From Limnomonas spitsbergensis (taxonomy: Eukaryota; Chlorophyta; Chlorophyceae; Chlamydomonadales), in NCBI GenBank assembly GCA_037349105.1, contig JAYJMM010000038.1:3260501-3324500 (forward strand): DNA of 64,000 bases, in the 5' to 3' direction. Made by a program: the position numbers and the translations under genes. Of this stretch, positions 23,891 to 35,170 are shown piece by piece. The first letter of the stretch is position 1. Each line of letters starts with the position of its first letter. The notes beneath the pieces were generated by a model that saw nothing but the letters and a program-made list of their open reading frames with translations, did no database searches and had not been told where the DNA came from.

Positions 23891-26853
23891 CTGACAGGTG
23901 GTAGCAAGAGCATTGGTATATTCTTTTGTTTCACCACTTAACATTTGTGAACCATATACATTTATCAACACCATTAGAAGCGCACTGTTGCGCTGATTAA
24001 AATTGACCCCGCTCCCTCCCTTGAATTCTGATTTTTGACTGAGAAATTAAGGTTTTACAAGGTTCCGGAGGCGGGGGGGGGGGGGTAGCCAGGGGGCGTT
24101 TCACATTTTTTTTATGATGGGATCTTTGACTTTTTTCTTGCCCCCCCCTCGGCCCGACTGAAACAATCTTTTCGAGGGGTGCGCGAACCCTAAGCGGTTT
24201 TACGGTGTAAGTGCGGAAATCATGCTAAGCCTGCCCTCCCTACATTCGAGATTGCAGAAGTTGTGAGACCACTTACTTCAGTTTTCTCACGCATATGTAA
24301 GCATCTTATTGCGGCCGTGGGAGTGCTTGTTGATCGTGTGCCTTACCTGTTCCTGCTCGCCATTCATCAGCTGACGAGGAGGGCCACATGCGCACCCGGG
24401 CTGGTTTGGTGTTACTGCCTCAGTTGTTTAGGGTTGGGCGGCCGGCCTCACACTTTGTTAAGTCCAAACAAAACAGACCACTGATTGAGTCACGTCAGTA
24501 CTGCGAGACAAAAGACGTCTATAAGAGAAATCTTAATCATCAGCTAAATACCGAGCGGTAATGAAACTCCTGCCTCTGCCAGGCTCAGTAAATGATATTG
24601 GGTGATTGTGTTTGCTCAAGTCTCAGTTAGAAGACTGTTAGCGAAAAAACCAACCACTTGGGAAGACAGGACAGATTTGTTCTCAGGAATGTCTTCGAAT
24701 GTGAGGCAGCTCTTAACAGACAGAAGCGGGACAAAGTTCTTCAGCGAGACTGATCTGCCCTGCATCAATCCATCACGCAGCAGTTCCACACAAAACAAAA
24801 TTCAGGAACTTGTGGTGCCCAAGTCCAGGAGACATCGAAATACACCCGTGGACAGACTTCTGAGTTGTCTATTCCCCCCCCCTCGCATAGGAGGGTGGCA
24901 TGGCTGCACCATGGTCCAGGCTGTACATGGAATTGAGCCGAGTCATTCTATACCAGCCCCTCGTGGTTGATTGTCCAGCAGGTATGCACCGTTCTAAACT
25001 TATAGCGCAAGATATGTCTCATTCAGAAGGGTCCCTAATACTTGGTGCGTCTAGAATGATTATCCAGACAGGTGTCATCCCAGCCTTGGATACAGTTCCC
25101 TTGGCACACAAATGTCACAAAGAGAGGATTGGGCTGTCAGGCATGTTACCATCGCATGGCTCATTACCAGCGACGGCTACATGTGCTTTCTTCCTCTTTC
25201 CTGCCTTGTCAAGTTTTTACTGTCCAACGGGGCATCACACATGATGCATGGGACTACTCAATTTTCTCCAACCAAACATTTGTGAGCCTGCCAAGACAGG
25301 CCAGAAGAGATGTTTTGTCATCACAACCTCGGGACACATTACAGCGTTCTTACACTCTCAAATACGCAGGTCAATATAAAGGGTTTATTCACACGACAAA
25401 GCTACATATATATATTCTAAAATAGTGTGAATAAACCTGGTAAACTCCCAGCTTTGTGTATAGAAGGTAAAGATTGCTGGTTCTTTGTATGATCCCACAG
25501 TAAAAAAGTTATTATCCCAGAGGACAAAGCAGCTTTGCTAGAACAAGAGAACAAGGTGCCCATGACATGCTAATAGGTCGGGCTGATATGATCGTGTACC
25601 ATCATACAGCCCCTCTAAGAACACTTATTCTCTCAACATCGCGGTTGCTTTCACCCCTAGGTCATGATCGCAGAAAAACGCACAAGCCCGTATCCCTTAT
25701 CAGCGAGTCACAAAAAGCGTAGGACACCAGAGATCTGTTTGTCGCCAGCACTACAGATGCAGTGTACCTCGGCCAGGGCCAGGGATGACAACCTTGGCGT
25801 ACCGCCTCAGTGTGCATCCCCTCGGCCCCAGCCTCGGGTTTATAACCCGGTAACCAACTCGGAAATCCTTGACCACAAACATAAGATAGGCATACATATA
25901 ACGTATCAGGTTGAAAACGTTTGAAACATATCATGGGTCAAGTCCACCAGTATCACGATTGAAAGAAACGAAGGAACAAGTCCACCCAGTATCAAATATC
26001 GAATTGTCAGTATTTTGATAGTCAGAACAAAACAGGTGGGACATATGATTCATACAAAGCCTGAGGGTTTGACCCACATGGCTCCACAAAAAGGTGTATC
26101 TACCTACTAGTTGCAAAGTCAGAAAAATAAGGGCATGAACCATTAAACCCTTCATATAATTGAAACTGTATGAAACTGATCACTCAACCTGAGACCGACC
26201 CCGCTAGACCACTCTCTGCAGTTCGCAGCGCACATAACACAATCCCACCGGCAGAACACGAGTGAATATGGAAGACGCGCGTGAAAAAGCGAGGCACAAG
26301 CAAAAAATGGGGACTAGGGAATAAAACCATTGTTCAGGATGCAGATGGGAGGGCAAGGTGTGCAAGCGCCACTGTCTCGGTTCATGAAACACATTTCTGC
26401 AATGTCGCTCTCCTTACAGATTACAAATTAAGCACACAGTATCATGGGCAAGACACCACCGAAAACAAAGCACTCTGGAGGGTGTGACCTCACAAAGGAC
26501 TTAACTTGCACTCAAGGACTCCTTGTCGAGGCAGCCCGCAAGCACCCCAGTTAGCCTAGGAGCGGGGACAGGGGCAGTGGCCAGTGTTTCCTTTTTGAGC
26601 TACGAGGCAACCCTTGTGGCCTGGCCCGATTGGGACCAATCCTGGACCAACCAGCATGGCTGGCCACACCTAGGGCCATGACGTGTAGCTGAATCATAGG
26701 CGAAAGAAACAGTGGTGCAGGCGGGGGGCGATTATTCGCATTAGGCAGGCATCGGCAGGAACTGAAAACAGACAAAAAAATGCTATGGCACACTTAAAGA
26801 CAGCTGAAGGGTAAAACTCTCGCAGCTCGTGGCGGGGCTCGATGCGGCGATAT
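23891..26853. other. Intergenic stretch
   Basis: Contains a G13 homopolymer near 24073, a perfect short inverted repeat at 25380-25437 (GGGTTTATTCACAC / GTGTGAATAAACC, ~30-bp loop), and a repeat copy at 26575-26700 with core GGCCCGATTGGGACCAA. The last few hundred bases are probably the 3' UTR of the bHLH gene. The ORF 24602-24970 lacks any recognisable motif. Confidence 0.4.
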
Positions 26854-29146
26854 TCATGTGAACAGCCATGGCGCGTCAGCATCGGATTCGCCGGCGCCGC
26901 CATCCATCGCGGGCATCAGCGGACAGCTGCAACAGACCGACATGTACATGGCCATCTGCAGCTGCTCAGCGGAGAGCGAGGAGGACTGGCTGCTCACCAG
27001 GAGTTCTACCTGGGCTATGCCCTTAGAGCCGCATGAGAAATCTGCGTGTGCGACATGGACCGGTAGAGCGCACAGGCCGTCCGACACGTCAGCGCGCAGC
27101 TCTGGCCTGGTCATGCACATGATTCTGACTCTGAACAGGCCATTGGCCTGCTCCTGGACTTGGACGTTGGGTAGCGACAGAAGCTCGAACGCGCGCTCCG
27201 GCGACTCCTGAAACGGGGCTTGCAGCACATGGAGCCCCGCTGCAGGCATGAGGGGCATCGAAGACAGCTGCATCGGCTTGATGGCCGACTGGGGCAGCCA
27301 GGCCTGTGGCGCAGCCAGGGCAGGGCTGGGATCGGCGCAGAATTCAGCAACCAGGTCGGCGCACAGGTGCAGGCTGCCAGACACCACGGGCAAAGGCAGC
27401 GTCTGGGACAAGGCGGCAAGGTCGGGCCGGCTGCCTGTCTTTTCCATCCTGGCGGGTGCGGGGGGCTGGGCCACAGGCGCAGCGGCGCACTCGTGGCCTT
27501 CATCGTCCTCTCCGCGCTCATTACCAGCAGCTGGGTCGTCCGATGCTACGCCTGCCACGGTCTCCTTGACTCGAGAGGTCAGTTGAGCGATCTTGAGCTC
27601 GTAGCCCTTGAGCGCGCCTCGGATCTTTGTGAGCAGGGACAGCGTGTCGGACAGAACCACGTGCTTGGGCCGGCGCACCCCTGTGCAAGTGGATCAGGGA
27701 TAAGGGGCAATAATTAGGCGTTAGAAAAAAGTAGGTTAACAAAAACAGTTTGACTGTTTTTTAGTGACTAAGTTGAGGGTTTCATTCAAACATGCACAAA
27801 ACAAGGAAGACCGCGTGCTTACGCTGGCCACTGGATCAAGGCACGAGGCACGATTGGCCACTTTCAGGGGACAGTCATCTACAAGCCACAATTCTCTGTT
27901 TTTAAGATCAGGGAGCTAGGAGCCACCCAGGCAGTGATGTTGTGCTTGAGCCCAGGTGCTGCATACCAAGTCTTTCCATTTCAAGCTTGTGCCAGAAGTA
28001 TTGTAGCGTGGCATAAGCTGACTGTGGGTGTGCCGACTTTCCAAAGGAGGGCATGATGAGGTAGAGGGGTGATGCTTGGAATGGGATGACCTTGTCAGCA
28101 AGCCTCAGCATAGCTAATCAAACAGGGCCTGCCCCATCAATCTCGCAGTTCTGCGCATCACGGCGTGCCCAGGCACACCAGAGCCTTCCAGTGCGAGTGG
28201 CATTGGCCTGCCACCCTCCCAATCAAGCCGAGTCTTGCTTGTCAGGCCTGATTGTCAGTGCTACCGGAGCCCAGCATGGACAGTGCACAGATACCATCTT
28301 TCCCCAAAGTAGACTGGGAGTGTAGCTGTGCTCTGGTCACGTGGGTGGGCTTTAAGGGCATTTACATGAGGAGCCGCTGTGGCAGTTATATGTGCTGCGT
28401 AATGGAAAGCTGGCAGGCAGTTAAGCTGTGCCCTGGGCGCGTGGGTCGACACTTGTAGGTGGGCATGAGGGGTACTTGCCTGAGGAACTTGAGTGGCGGT
28501 ACTTGGCGCTCAGCGGCGGTACTTGGTCCGCTAGTAGGTCGATGAGCGTGTTGATGCGGTCGCGCCTGCGCTTCTCGACAGTCGAATGAGACACGATGCC
28601 GCCCTTGCACCGTTCGCCGAGCAGCATGTCGTCATCGTCGTCGTCGTACTCGATCTTGGGGAGGATCGGGACAAGGGCTTTGGGCATCGACGAGGGAGAC
28701 GGGGCAGCTGTGGCACAACGGCGCGAGGCGCTTCCGCCTACGTCTTGCTGCCGCGTCCGCTTGGCCCGAGAGGCGGACGTTTGTTTTGCCTTGACGCCCC
28801 CAGTGGAGGTTTCTGCTCCAGAGAGGCAGTTGGCTTCGTCTGAGGAGGCGCGAGGCGAGGCCTGATCTGCTGCGAACATGACCGCTAGCTCATTGCAGCT
28901 GGAGTTTGCACGACGCATCGCGGTCGAGCGCGAAGACTGGGGCGAATAGCAGGCGGTGCTGTCCATTGCAAGCAGCAGCGGCTCGCCTTTAGTCATTGCA
29001 GCATCACCGCATGGCGCTTGTTGGCCGAGGCCGTTGGGGTGGACGGCCATGTGCATAAAATCCTCGAGGCCGGGGAAGGAGTCCATCAGTGCGTCCATCG
29101 ATGCAGAGATGAGGAAGGGTAATCTACGTGTTGGGGCAGTGGGCAT
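26854..29146 (-). CDS. bHLH transcription factor with C-terminal ACT-like region
   Basis: Two exons: 29146-28480 and 27680-26854, joined in phase 1, giving about 497 residues. The intron has a GC donor (CTCAG|GCAAGT) and a normal AG acceptor. The basic region and helix 1 read HSTVEKRRRDRINTLIDLLA, carrying the His-Glu-Arg type E-box contact residues. The loop is split by the intron, and helix 2 begins PKHVVLSDTLSLL. The last ~100 residues (VQVQEQANGLFRVRIMC...ADFSCGSKGIAQVELLV) follow the strand-helix pattern of the ACT-like domain common in plant bHLH factors. A run of six Asp precedes the bHLH. Expected to be a nuclear, dimerising DNA-binding regulator; target genes are unknown. Both copies of helix 1 and helix 2 look intact. 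Confidence 0.85.
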
Positions 29147-32100
29147 GCAGGGTGAGGGGGTCGTTCACCACCGACAAAATCGATGGCATTTTGATGGCGT
29201 GGGGACACTTTGTTACCAGCAGCGTCGCAGCTTCCTTCCGTTTATCACTAGACGCGTCGCGTAATGAAGAACATTGGCCAATGTGATCTGTCTCTTCACA
29301 ATCAATCATGGGGTGCACGTTTGGGAATTTCGAGCGGCAGCCATCGGGCGGGAGACATCGACGGGCGGGTGAGATTAACACACGATGTGTATGCCCACCA
29401 GTGACCAATTGATCACGGCATGCACAATTGGTTCAATCATTAGACAATTGAAGGTTACGATTGATCATGATAGCCATCATTTGGCCCAGTCAAGAAACAC
29501 TTCGATCTGCCATATAGTCAAAACGTGGCGCCATCTGCGTGCCCATGCTTACACACGCCTCACCTGAAACACACAGACAGGTTGGGCTGTGGAGACAGCA
29601 CGATTGTAAATACACTATTAACTCGCATGTGCGCATGCCATCAGTTATGTCAGGAGCGTCTGGTAATAAATGTACATCGGCATGCAGCCGCTCGTTGCAG
29701 GCTGTACTGCAGGATCACATAGATCCCTGGGGAAGATACCCCCCCATTCGGGTTCGGGGGTGCCGCTGTACGCGAAGCAGCACCGATCATGCCACCAGCA
29801 TGAAGTTTCTGAGAGTTCTTAAGAATACACCCATGAATTATGCCAGTCCGACCACACCTTCACGTGTCGTCCAACTGGACAGGCCTAGCCCTGTCAGTAT
29901 ACGTTGAGCGTGCTGGTCAGCCCCCATCCATAGAGGACTGATGCTCTTGGCTGAATGAGACCATCGACAGTATGGCAACACGTTTCGGCAGTGGTGATGT
30001 ACGTGACAAGAGGACAGCGAATGCACAATCTGGGATGGGTAGAGAGGTAGTCGACCTGGCAAAGTAGAGATTCGGCCCCACGGTCTCCACGTGATGTACA
30101 ACCTCCAGGCCATCAGACAGCTTGCTGGCTCAGCAACAGCAGACGTGATGGCGATTGTTTTCTTTCGGAGGCATCTGGGGGACCAGGGAGATGAGGCTAC
30201 CACATGGCCCCGCCCTCCCGCTGGGTGGGTCTCGGCATGCAAAGTCTCTCGAGGGACCACCCGGAGGGGCCACCCGCCGATGGGGGGGCGTCCAAGAGAG
30301 CACGCACCACCCACTGGGGCCACCCGCAAGGCAGGTTTGAGGAAAGTCTGCGAACCGAGTTACTGAATGTCGCATACTGAGCCCAGTATTAAGCGTGCAT
30401 TGATTTACACCTCTCTGTCATTCCTGTCATCCACATTTTGAATCCATCGGAATGTCATTCCGTTTCGTCTCCGCGGTTAAGAACTAATAACCCCGGGGTC
30501 CGATCTGTATCAAATGCGCATGCTATCACTCCATCCACACAAATCAAGCTGCACACGCAGATTGGAACATTACTGCACAACTATACGCATACAATTAGTC
30601 CTATATCTTCGCATTTCGTGTCATGCACACATTTTAGCGGTTGGGATCGAGGTTGGGATCATGCTTACTAGGCCCTATGGTGGGGGGATAAGGAAACTCT
30701 TAATTAACTCACTGTTAAGGCGCCAAAAGCTGACGAGCTAGTATTGGACTGCTGGACTGGGTGGGGTGCTCTGATGGGGCTTGAAGGGGGTGCCAATAGG
30801 ATAGGCCATGACAACGCTTAAATTGTTATTTGCAGTGGGACAGTCAAGTATTGCGCCTGATAGAGTCATCTCGCCTGAGACGTCCCGACTCTAGCTACAT
30901 ATAAAGCCTTTTGGAGGGGTCTTTATAGTAGTGCTCAGGTTATGGACTCGGGTTTATCGTACGCCTAAATGACTTCTAAGCTTATGTGCCGCAGATTAGT
31001 CGTCGAGTGACGAATGGACAGTGTAGGACGCAAGTCGGAATTATAGAAAGCGCTGAGATATCTGAAATGGGTGGTACCAGGTCACTACACTTTTTGTGCT
31101 AAAAGTAATAAGTTTTCAGTACGGTATGCACTTCTGCACAGTGCACACAATTGACAAGTTGGGTGGTCTAGATAAAGGTTGCCATGCGGCCGGCCCTGGT
31201 TGTAATGCACGTAATCACAAAAAATCATTTATTTGATATTCCTTTCCTAACATCACCGTGGAACCAGTTTGACTCCACAGATAATTATTTGGGGGAGTGT
31301 ATGGACCAGCTGTGCGGTTTCAAATTAATTCAAAAACTAGTTGCACGGACCAGTCAGTCAGACAGGGGTGGGGTGCACGGACCGATAAATCCAGTAAATC
31401 TAACGAGTCACACTGGTAATCACCATTGCTGCGAGGCCGAAAAAAAGAAAAAGATATCCAGTTCAAGGTCGAATATCTGTCAAAAGTGTGCCTTTGGCGC
31501 AGCCCCCGAGTGACGTGTGCCCTCAAAATTGTTAAGGTGTCCCAGGCTGTGTGTCCTGGCTGCAGTTGCAAAGTTTGTCCTTGCCTTTGTTTGCCTTCTG
31601 AACATGCTGGGATGGTGCTGCTTTGTTGGTTGAATGTTGGGTGTGTTGCTTGTGTGGTGGGGTGTATTGAAGTTGTTGTGCATGTAGGGTACTGCTTGTG
31701 CACGTGTGCCTAGTCGCTGCTGATCCGCTTTGAATGTCAGCTGTGTCACCATGTCTGCCAAGCACTTGTTTTTGTGTTGTTTCCATCTTACCTCCCAACT
31801 CTTTTAGTCAGGCGCCCACGCGGCCGAGCCTTTTGAGCAGGGCCCAGAGGTGAAACGTCATTAACTTGTTTTTACAGGACAGAAAAAAAATAAAGCATGC
31901 TCAGCGTTTTTGCTGAAAGCAGAAAAGTGGTGCGCGCCACACTTGATGTTCAGTTTGTTTTGTACGGCGCGGTTGCAAGACTAATGTGTGACACAGAGCA
32001 GTCCAGTGCCATGCTTTGGTTTTCCTGTCAAGATTGAGCGATGCCACTTTCAAATTAGTAGATACGTAGACATGCGCTCACGAATGACTGTGCAAGGTTG

Positions 32101-33422
32101 ATGCCTGCAAAACAGCTGGTCCGGACGTTTAGAAGTCTTGCATAAACATTACGCGGCAGAAACTGAGCAGAAGCAGAGTAGGCCACTACAGTTCAGGTAA
32201 TGTCAGATGCGTAGAAGTCTGTTTCTGCCCATGTGTCACTGGCATTACACCTCTGGGCCCTGCTTAAAAAAGGCTCAGCTGCGTGGGCGCCCAATCGTCC
32301 CATAGGAGGAAAAGAAAGTTGAGGAAGAGGGAAAGAAGGAGAAGAACGCAAAGGAGAAAGGAATACCCCCCCCCCCAAGAGGAAAAGACAGCTTGAAGTA
32401 TCCTTGCCCCTCTCAAGCCTATTCCCCAAGAAGGCAAAGAAAAGCAACAAAACTAGGCCTCAACAAAGTGTACGCCGTCCTCAACAAAAGTCAGAGCCTC
32501 TCTCCCTCAGCCTCCGTCAGTCTGTTGCTGCCCATGTGTACTAACTGTCGCACCATAAAGCAGTAAACGTGCCAATATGGTAAACTCCGGAATCTCCGGT
32601 AAAGGCGCCTTAGAGAAGTGTCCTTCTACTCATAAACACGGTACATTACCGTACACACAGACTCCTTGTACTTCAGACAAGAGCTGTTAACTGGCTACTG
32701 TAAGGTTCGGCCCTAGCAGGAAGTCTCTCTGCCTAGGGGTAATGTCTGGGTGTCCCTGTCTTGTGGGTACCGCCCCTACTACTTCACTCTGAGAGCGGGG
32801 ATGCTCGGGGTTGCGAAGGAACGGCGACGGAGGTGACTTTGTCCGTGGGTTTTGTCGCCGGGCGGACTCAGCTGGAAGCTGGTACGCCGAGAGCTCCTGG
32901 TCGGCTTTGCGCCTCCTGGTCTATTTAGGTGAATATCTGCTTGGGACTGCTTGCCTGATTAGTCGTCTCCGATGGACGAGTAGTCAGGGATCGGCACCGT
33001 AGGTCGCGTGCTCTTCAGGGCGAGCTCCGTAGATCGCGTCGGCTGGGGATGACCAGTGATATGGATGGGGCTCGCTTGTCACTTGCGTATGCTATCACCA
33101 CTTTCCGTGATGCTAGACTTGACTGAAGTGTAAGGTACTGACTTAGTGGCGAGCAAGGGCTAGTATCCGTGAGAGCTAGGCCTATACTCTTTACACCAGA
33201 GGCCTGTCCTTCAAAAGGGACAAAAGTGGTAGCTTAGGCAATTGCCGGGATACAGGGACCCGGCAGGCCCAATTCAGAGTACAGATTATGCTAAATCACC
33301 CTGCGTGAGCGGGTTTCTAGGTCTCAGTTCAAATCAGGAGACTCCGCAGAGAAGCTGCGGAGGCTCATGGGCCGCTAACGGCGGCTCAAACGGTTCTGTC
33401 ACGTATACGGTAATATACTGTG
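29147..33422. other. Intergenic stretch before the retroelement
   Basis: The first few hundred bases should hold the bHLH promoter. A GGCGCC-family inverted-repeat element lies at 31785-32350. Sequence 32600-33422 is unique within the window. Several short open frames (for example 29539-29907, 30091-30366) lack motifs. Confidence 0.4.
31785..32350. mobile_element. Inverted-repeat element, GGCGCC family (largest copy)
   Basis: Left end 31810-31862 (GGCGCCCACGCGGCCGAGCC...CCAGAGGTGAAACGTC) and right end 32242-32295 (CATTACACCTCTGGGCCC...GCGTGGGCGCCC) are inverted repeats of about 50 bp. They enclose ~380 bp without an ORF. Purine- or pyrimidine-rich tails flank both ends, as in other copies. 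Confidence 0.55.
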
Positions 33423-33426
33423 ACAT
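33423..33426. other. Candidate target-site duplication (left)
   Basis: ACAT directly precedes the terminal TGTC. The same four bases follow the terminal GACA at 59371-59374. Four bases can match by chance (about 1 in 256). Confidence 0.45.
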
Positions 33427-33487
33427 TGTCGCGGCACAGAGGTGCACCCTAAGGAATGGGTGCACCAAGCGAAAAGAACACAAGACA
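33427..33487 (-). repeat. 61-bp terminal sequence B2
   Basis: Identical to 43635-43695 and the reverse complement of 42507-42567. It runs from TGTCGCGG to AAGACA, so both ends are TGTC/GACA. An internal perfect 9-bp stem (GGTGCACCC/GGGTGCACC) has an 8-nt loop. Here it stands alone at the outer end of the composite, preceded in the minus sense by GATGAAAA. Confidence 0.85.
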
Positions 33488-33491
33488 TTTT

Positions 33492-33532
33492 CATCAACAA
33501 GTCTCCTGATGTAATCAAAGAGGTCATTAGGT
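33492..33532 (+). repeat. 41-bp junction repeat (copy 1)
   Basis: The same 41 bp occur at 42843-42883, in the same orientation. The first 19 bp match sequence A in inverse orientation; the remaining 22 bp match ORF4 coding sequence (VIKEVIRL). It marks both ends of the 9351-bp inverted unit. Confidence 0.85.
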
Positions 33533-33963
33533 TGCAGGATGCTAGACTTCTGACCAGTATCACTCGGCTAAAAGATGCTAGGGATGAACTTGACCAAGAT
33601 TCGGATGCGTCTGAAGACCTCACGGTCGACAGAATCTCTGAATTAAGGTTGAACTGCAAGAGTGCAAAATCAGACATGATCAGTCATCAGCTGCTGTTTG
33701 ATTGGTACAAATACATTGCTCTGTCTGAATTTGAATACCCTTTGCCTAGAGCATTTGATGTTGCTTGGGAAACTGAGGCAAGCCTTAAATGGCAATATTG
33801 CCCAACAGTAGAACCCTTATCTGATGATGATGAAATGCTATTGAATAAATCTGACTTACATGTGTACAAAGCTAGACCTGCTGATGTGCAGCAACCTGAT
33901 GGCACATTTGATGTGCCAGTAAAATTCATCAGGTCTCCCTGGGTGTTTGGGGTTGGTCCATAA
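33509..33963 (+). pseudogene. ORF4, 5'-truncated copy
   Basis: From DVIKEVIRLQ onward it equals the minus-strand ORF4 (52949-52239). The first ~85 residues of that protein are missing and replaced by frame-open sequence from the B2/41-bp junction without an ATG. Ends VFGVGP at 33963. Probably not expressed as a normal protein. Confidence 0.8.
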
Positions 33964-34016
33964 AGACCAATCCCAACCCTATTGTCTTAACATTTTTTTT
34001 TTAAATGATAAAACAT

Positions 34017-34106
34017 TGAACAGCACTCATCCTAGTCACACTAACAGATCACTTCTTTCAGTAATGACTGTTAGTGGGGGGGGAAGTGTGTCTGAAGTGC
34101 TGTTCA
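34017..34106 (+). promoter_or_regulatory. Nested hairpin between ORF4 and ORF5 (plus copy)
   Basis: Outer stem TGAACAGCACT (34017-34027) pairs perfectly with AGTGCTGTTCA (34096-34106). Inner stem CACTAACAG (34039-34047) pairs with CTGTTAGTG (34068-34076). A G-tract of about nine follows the inner stem. Such nested pairing is unlikely by chance and suggests a structured RNA that controls splicing or translation of ORF5. The mirror copy is 52096-52185. Confidence 0.6.
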
Positions 34107-34153
34107 TTATCTAATGATGTGATAACTAATTTTATTATTTATCACACCCTCAG

Positions 34154-35041
34154 ATGCCCAGACAGCCCAAACTCAGCAAGGCTGACAGCGACCATGCTCA
34201 GATGGTCAGCGACAATGCCATCCTCAGGGACGGCTACAAGATCATTGAGGCACAGGCACGGATCCTGCTCAAGGAGCGAGCGGCAGCTGCCGCCAGGAAG
34301 GAAGCTAGGCGTCGTCAAGCCGTGCTTTTAAATAAGCGCAAGGCAACTGGCGGCGCCTCCGGCTCCAACCCTGGCCGTGGTGCAAACCTGGCCGGCGGAA
34401 GGAGCCAGACGGAAGGGCAAATGCAATCGCCTCAGGGCGGGCATGGGGCCTGGAAGTCCGGTGGTGACGAGGCCCTTCCTCTAATGAAGGCGCCCAAACC
34501 ACCGCTCGACGATGAGGAGCGGAAGCTGCGCAAGGAGCGCAAAAAGCTGAGGAGGCAACAGCAGAGGGAAGAGGAGCTGAACCATGACCTGGATCAGCAC
34601 AACAAGCTGCGGCTCATCCCTGAAGCTGCTGCCGAGTCAGCACCTGACCGTATGGATCTTGACGATCACACAGCGGCAACTTCAGAGCATGCTGCAGCTC
34701 CATCCGGCGATGGGGGGTCCACGAGGCAGCTGCGCAGCGCAGCACGGGCTTTTGTCCCCGTCACATCCATCGAGGGCGCAGATCGGTACGATGGGCGAGG
34801 CACGCCAGCCTACCACGAGGAAATAAAGACAAGCCTCACGCCAACTATGATGGGGCAGCTTACCATTCTCGTTCGTAGCAAGAACCACGAACAGGTACGC
34901 GAGTGGTGGAAGAAGTACAAGGGCATCTGTGTGTTCCGCAAGCGCAGGGACAAAACCGACATTTTGGCAGATATAGCAGTGTTTGCTGCTGAGGTCGCAG
35001 AGGTTACTGTGCAGGAGATTCTGGGCTTCCCTAACTCTTGA
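34154..35041 (+). CDS. Retroelement ORF5, basic coiled-coil protein (plus copy)
   Basis: 295 residues, identical to 52048-51161. The ATG follows directly after an acceptor-like TCACACCCTCAG. The first ~60 residues are Arg/Lys/Ala-rich. The middle (DDEERKLRKERKKLRRQQQ) predicts a charged coiled coil. The end (about 220-290) is a compact segment with REWWKKYKGICVFRKRRDK. I recognise no family. Its place directly before pol suggests a nucleic-acid-binding or packaging role, or an N-terminal module joined to pol by splicing: a donor-like CAG|GTACGC at 34892 and an acceptor TTTGCAG at 35150 would permit that. Confidence 0.7.
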   Translation: MPRQPKLSKADSDHAQMVSDNAILRDGYKIIEAQARILLKERAAAAARKEARRRQAVLLNKRKATGGASGSNPGRGANLAGGRSQTEGQMQSPQGGHGAWKSGGDEALPLMKAPKPPLDDEERKLRKERKKLRRQQQREEELNHDLDQHNKLRLIPEAAAESAPDRMDLDDHTAATSEHAAAPSGDGGSTRQLRSAARAFVPVTSIEGADRYDGRGTPAYHEEIKTSLTPTMMGQLTILVRSKNHEQVREWWKKYKGICVFRKRRDKTDILADIAVFAAEVAEVTVQEILGFPNS

Positions 35042-35170
35042 AGTGTTGCGCAGGCTAGGAAGTGCAGTTTAGAGGCTCTCATCAGAAAGCGTCATCCTGA
35101 ATTTCGACCTGCGCATCCCCTTAGGGGCTCTGCTTTTGTTGTCCCTTTGCAGAGTTTGGGTAACAAGCCT

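Noticed and set aside
24602..24970. 122-residue plus-strand ORF
   Set aside because: No recognisable domain and ends in low-information sequence; could not be supported.
32699..33425. Possible solo LTR (TGTAAGG...GTGACA) next to the composite
   Set aside because: No second copy in the window, no similarity to A, and no matching flanking duplication.
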